From contig JAGCSR010000014.1 of NCBI GenBank assembly GCA_017964005.1, positions 1 through 64,000 on the forward strand: a DNA stretch of 64,000 nucleotides. Direction: 5' to 3'. Made by a program: the position numbers and the translations under genes. Below the pieces are notes generated by a model. The model made no database searches and was not told the DNA's origin. It saw only the letters and a program-made list of their open reading frames with translations. This document shows positions 61,948 to 64,000 of this stretch, one piece after another. Within the stretch, counting starts at the first letter, position 1. Each line of letters begins with the position of its first letter. The stretch is from Clostridiales bacterium. GTDB lineage: Bacteria; Bacillota; Clostridia; Saccharofermentanales; Saccharofermentanaceae.

Positions 61948-62832
61948 TCACTGAACTTTCATATCATACACGAACACTTCATGGATCTCTTCTGTGTAAC
62001 CGTCGTAGAATCCTTTGGGCATGCCGAGGACTATCCTTGCACCCCGGTTATAGAGCAGTATAAACTGACCCTTGTTCTTATCGAAAGTAAGTCCTTCTAT
62101 CTCTCCCTGCCTCGTCACATCATCGAAAACCTTATCCTTCGTAACCGTCCCCTTTGCTACATCGACCCTGTACATATTGTCCGGCTCGTCTTTATCCGCG
62201 TCACCGTCGTCTGCAGTCACATAGAGACTGCCGTCGTAGTAAGCTACGCCCTGGATCCACTTCGGCGAGGGATCCATTGTGAGAGTTCCCTTGTAAGCGC
62301 CGCTGTCAAGATCGTACATGTAAAGGTAATTACTGGACTTATCGTCTATCCAGGAACACATATAGACAGTCCTGGAATCCGGGTCAACCGCGATCCCCGA
62401 GCACTCCAGCTGACCTGTGGAATCGTTAAAGGGAAAAACGCGCTTAAGTTCCAACGTATCTCCGTCGTACACAGCCACCTGGATATTGCGCCCGACACCG
62501 TCCATGAAGTATTCCACACCCAGATACAGTTCATTGTTATAGACATCTATATCACCGATGTGATTTACTTCGATATCGTAACCTGCGAAGGGATCGTCGT
62601 TCTGAGCCAGAACATTCCAGTCCTTGTCGTACTTGGTAAGTGTCGTCGAACCTGACACCCAATAGTATTCCCCTTCAACGCAAACACCCTGCCTGCCGTT
62701 CACCTGATGGACGGCGGACAGGGTATATTCGCGCTTTGTATTTTTCGTGCCGCATCCGGAAAAGCATGCCGCCATCAAAGATATCGTGATGATCGCTGTG
62801 ACGGCGCGATTGGATTTTCCGGAATCAGTCAT
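61948..62832 (-). CDS. Propeller-like lipoprotein
   Basis: A 294-aa lipoprotein (lipobox FSGC near 27). The mature part consists of repeating beta units such as GVCVEGEYYWVSGSTTLTKYD, IDVYNNELYLGVEYF, GIAVDPDSRTVYMCSW, GVAYYDGSLYVTADD and IEGLTFDKNKGQFILLYN. These resemble a six-bladed SMP-30/NHL-type propeller with acidic sites (DDGDADKDE). Extracellular ligand or calcium binding is likely; no enzyme assignment. It follows two small membrane protein genes. Confidence 0.7.
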   Translation of the reverse strand: MTDSGKSNRAVTAIITISLMAACFSGCGTKNTKREYTLSAVHQVNGRQGVCVEGEYYWVSGSTTLTKYDKDWNVLAQNDDPFAGYDIEVNHIGDIDVYNNELYLGVEYFMDGVGRNIQVAVYDGDTLELKRVFPFNDSTGQLECSGIAVDPDSRTVYMCSWIDDKSSNYLYMYDLDSGAYKGTLTMDPSPKWIQGVAYYDGSLYVTADDGDADKDEPDNMYRVDVAKGTVTKDKVFDDVTRQGEIEGLTFDKNKGQFILLYNRGARIVLGMPKGFYDGYTEEIHEVFVYDMKVQ

Positions 62833-62836
62833 ATTA

Positions 62837-63154
62837 TCATACGGCTTTCTGGCTCTTAAGAAGACTCTTAAGCCTTCCGTCAGGATCTTTTACGATCAGA
62901 ACGACAAGCCAGATGATAAGGCCCAATGCTACGACCGATATGCCGAGGAAAGCATCGTTGAGCATATCCTTGCCGGCAGGCTCGAAGAACTCTGCTCCGG
63001 CTTCGGCGTACTCGAATATGGCATCAACGAACCACATGATCGACGCGCCCCAATACATAAGGCACAATGTGCCGAGACAATACTTGCCGTTATTCTTGAA
63101 ATACCAAGCCAAAGTAGCGGCGATAGCGGCGAAAACAGTGATCAGTAATGTCAT
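62837..63154 (-). CDS. Small three-helix membrane protein
   Basis: A 105-aa protein with helices at about 3-19, 25-45 and 70-90 and a basic C-terminus (KDPDGRLKSLLKSQK). No family function known. Its start overlaps the stop of the next upstream gene by 4 nt (ATGA), so the two are co-translated and probably form a complex. Confidence 0.65.
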   Translation of the reverse strand: MTLLITVFAAIAATLAWYFKNNGKYCLGTLCLMYWGASIMWFVDAIFEYAEAGAEFFEPAGKDMLNDAFLGISVVALGLIIWLVVLIVKDPDGRLKSLLKSQKAV

Positions 63155-63555
63155 GACGCCTTACCTCCCGCAAGTTCCTTCTTAGCGGCTTTCTTCATGA
63201 TGATATCGGCTGCTACACACATAATCCCCCAGACAGCAGTTACGAGGACCGCCATCATCACGCCTGCAGTTGCCATCTCATGGAACATCTCCATCGCGTC
63301 AGCCTCGCTTCCCATAGCAGTAAGGAACGGGAACCAGGGTGTAACCTCGCCGTGCCATACATGCTCGAAAGCAAGAAGAGCCGAACCTCCCCAGAGCATT
63401 CCGTTAAGCCACTTGAGCTTGCGTGCGAAAGGGATCTTCTCAGAGATCTTCGATGCATCTACTTCCTGAGTCTTTGACGCATCCTTATGATCCAATACCT
63501 TGGATACGATGGTAACGACTACTGCTTCAGCAGTAGGTACAAGAAAACAAGCCAT
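63151..63555 (-). CDS. Small membrane protein paired with the 105-aa gene
   Basis: A 134-aa protein: N-terminal hydrophobic stretch ACFLVPTAEAVVVTIVSKVL, a charged cytoplasmic part (about 22-45), then helices at about 50-66 and 95-117, with His residues in the FEHVWHGEV and MFHEMATAGV stretches. Similar small proteins occur in Clostridia with no known role. GGAGG precedes the ATG. Confidence 0.65.
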   Translation of the reverse strand: MACFLVPTAEAVVVTIVSKVLDHKDASKTQEVDASKISEKIPFARKLKWLNGMLWGGSALLAFEHVWHGEVTPWFPFLTAMGSEADAMEMFHEMATAGVMMAVLVTAVWGIMCVAADIIMKKAAKKELAGGKAS

Positions 63556-63605
63556 AATAAACCCTCCTTGAGATTATGTTTGTTGTTCGTATATTTTACA
63601 CTCTT

Positions 63606-64000
63606 TTATGCTTCTTTGGTAATACTTCTTATGACTTCATCCCAGACCCGGGAAACAGGGACACCCTGCTCTGTCGCGATCCTCACAACATCATCATGCT
63701 CGGGATAAGTTCTTACCGATCCGTCTGGAAGCGTTACGTTCTTTACTTTGACTTCACCGAACGATGTGTTTACGACACCTGCGCTCCTCGGAAGGATAGT
63801 ACGTTCCATACTGATACGTCTGATCCCGATGGTCGTAGTCTCGGTAAATATGATCTTCTCCAATACTTCCCTCTCATCTTCGTCACAGATAACCGTAAGT
63901 TCAATGCCGGGACGGTTCTTCTTCATCTGTATCTGCGAGTAGTGAACTTCCCTTGCGCCCTCTTTATAGAGCTTATCCATAAGATAGCCCAGTCTCTCAC
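63606..64000 (-). CDS. larC: LarC-type nickel-pincer cofactor protein, C-terminal part (partial)
   Basis: The frame is open to the window edge; at least 130 codons are visible. Motifs ERLGYLMDKLYKEGAREVHYSQ, MKKNRPGIELTVIC, TTTIGIRRISMERTILPR, and the C-terminal PEHDDVVRIATEQGVPVSRVWDEV match the C-terminal (LarC2) domain, which inserts nickel into the pyridinium cofactor of lactate racemase and related enzymes. In some LarC genes this half is joined by a programmed frameshift. The upstream half is outside the window, so that cannot be judged. Confidence 0.85.
   Translation of the reverse strand, partial: ERLGYLMDKLYKEGAREVHYSQIQMKKNRPGIELTVICDEDEREVLEKIIFTETTTIGIRRISMERTILPRSAGVVNTSFGEVKVKNVTLPDGSVRTYPEHDDVVRIATEQGVPVSRVWDEVIRSITKEA

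Overview
The window looks like a chromosomal segment of an anaerobic, Gram-positive-type Clostridia (Bacillota), probably a gut or rumen relative of the Oscillospiraceae, Saccharofermentans or Lachnospiraceae groups. Signs of this are a rubredoxin, indolepyruvate:ferredoxin oxidoreductase, long-form HPF, an M24 peptidase, Sec lipoproteins with Thr/Ser-rich linkers, an agr-type peptide quorum-sensing locus, TTG/GTG starts behind strong Shine-Dalgarno sequences, and compact same-strand operons. Base composition is moderate over most of the window and visibly more AT-rich at about 22.6-26.2 kb and 51.6-60 kb. The taxonomic placement is inference.

Layout. 0-1 kb: the first two genes of an NHLP-type peptide export system, cut by the window edge, with a duplicated nested palindrome upstream. 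1-11.9 kb: mostly housekeeping genes (hpf, thiamine pyrophosphokinase, hydrolase, Xaa-Pro peptidase, acetyltransferase, rubredoxin, polysaccharide deacetylase, glnA, cytidylate-kinase-like protein). 12.2-14.2 kb: flotillin flanked by two look-alike two-helix membrane proteins. 14.3-19.2 kb: an aryl-pyruvate/arylacetate operon (iorA, iorB, Zn-finger/hotdog fusion, paaK, ACT protein). 19.3-26.1 kb: an agr-like locus on the minus strand, in the order response regulator, histidine kinase, AgrB, AgrD, small secreted protein, lipoprotein and 720-aa solute-binding lipoprotein. Its agrB is split at a G8 tract. 26.2-37 kb: sodium symporter, acyl-CoA ligase, degenerate-GGDEF/EAL protein, TSCPD protein, hybrid kinase and MATE exporter. 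36.5-48.8 kb: two sugar-type ABC permeases in one operon with an HlyD-type adaptor and a MacB-like extracytoplasmic protein, divergent from three tandem ~800-aa solute-binding lipoproteins. No ATPase is present there. 49.2-55.1 kb: a PEBP lipoprotein, a cassette of uncharacterised genes, and two polymorphic-toxin-immunity-like genes. 55-59.7 kb: a membrane-anchored XRE regulator and an FtsX-type ABC transporter that share a ~135-bp promoter/operator repeat. 60-64 kb: tRNA-Ser(GCT), putP-like symporter, lipoprotein, two small membrane proteins and the end of larC.

How genes work together. The agr genes form a signalling loop. A predicted AgrD precursor carries a Cys+4 ring followed by an H-Q-P-x-x-P processing motif, and AgrB keeps His and Cys at the catalytic spacing. 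A direct repeat just upstream of the agrB promoter has the geometry of a LytTR operator. The regulator at 55.0 kb probably controls both itself and the ABC transporter through twin operators. The ior-paaK operon links aromatic 2-oxoacid oxidation to aryl-CoA formation. The most interesting items are the G8-interrupted agrB, the permease-adaptor-lipoprotein locus at 36.5-48.8 kb, the Zn-finger/hotdog fusion, and the duplicated operator pair.
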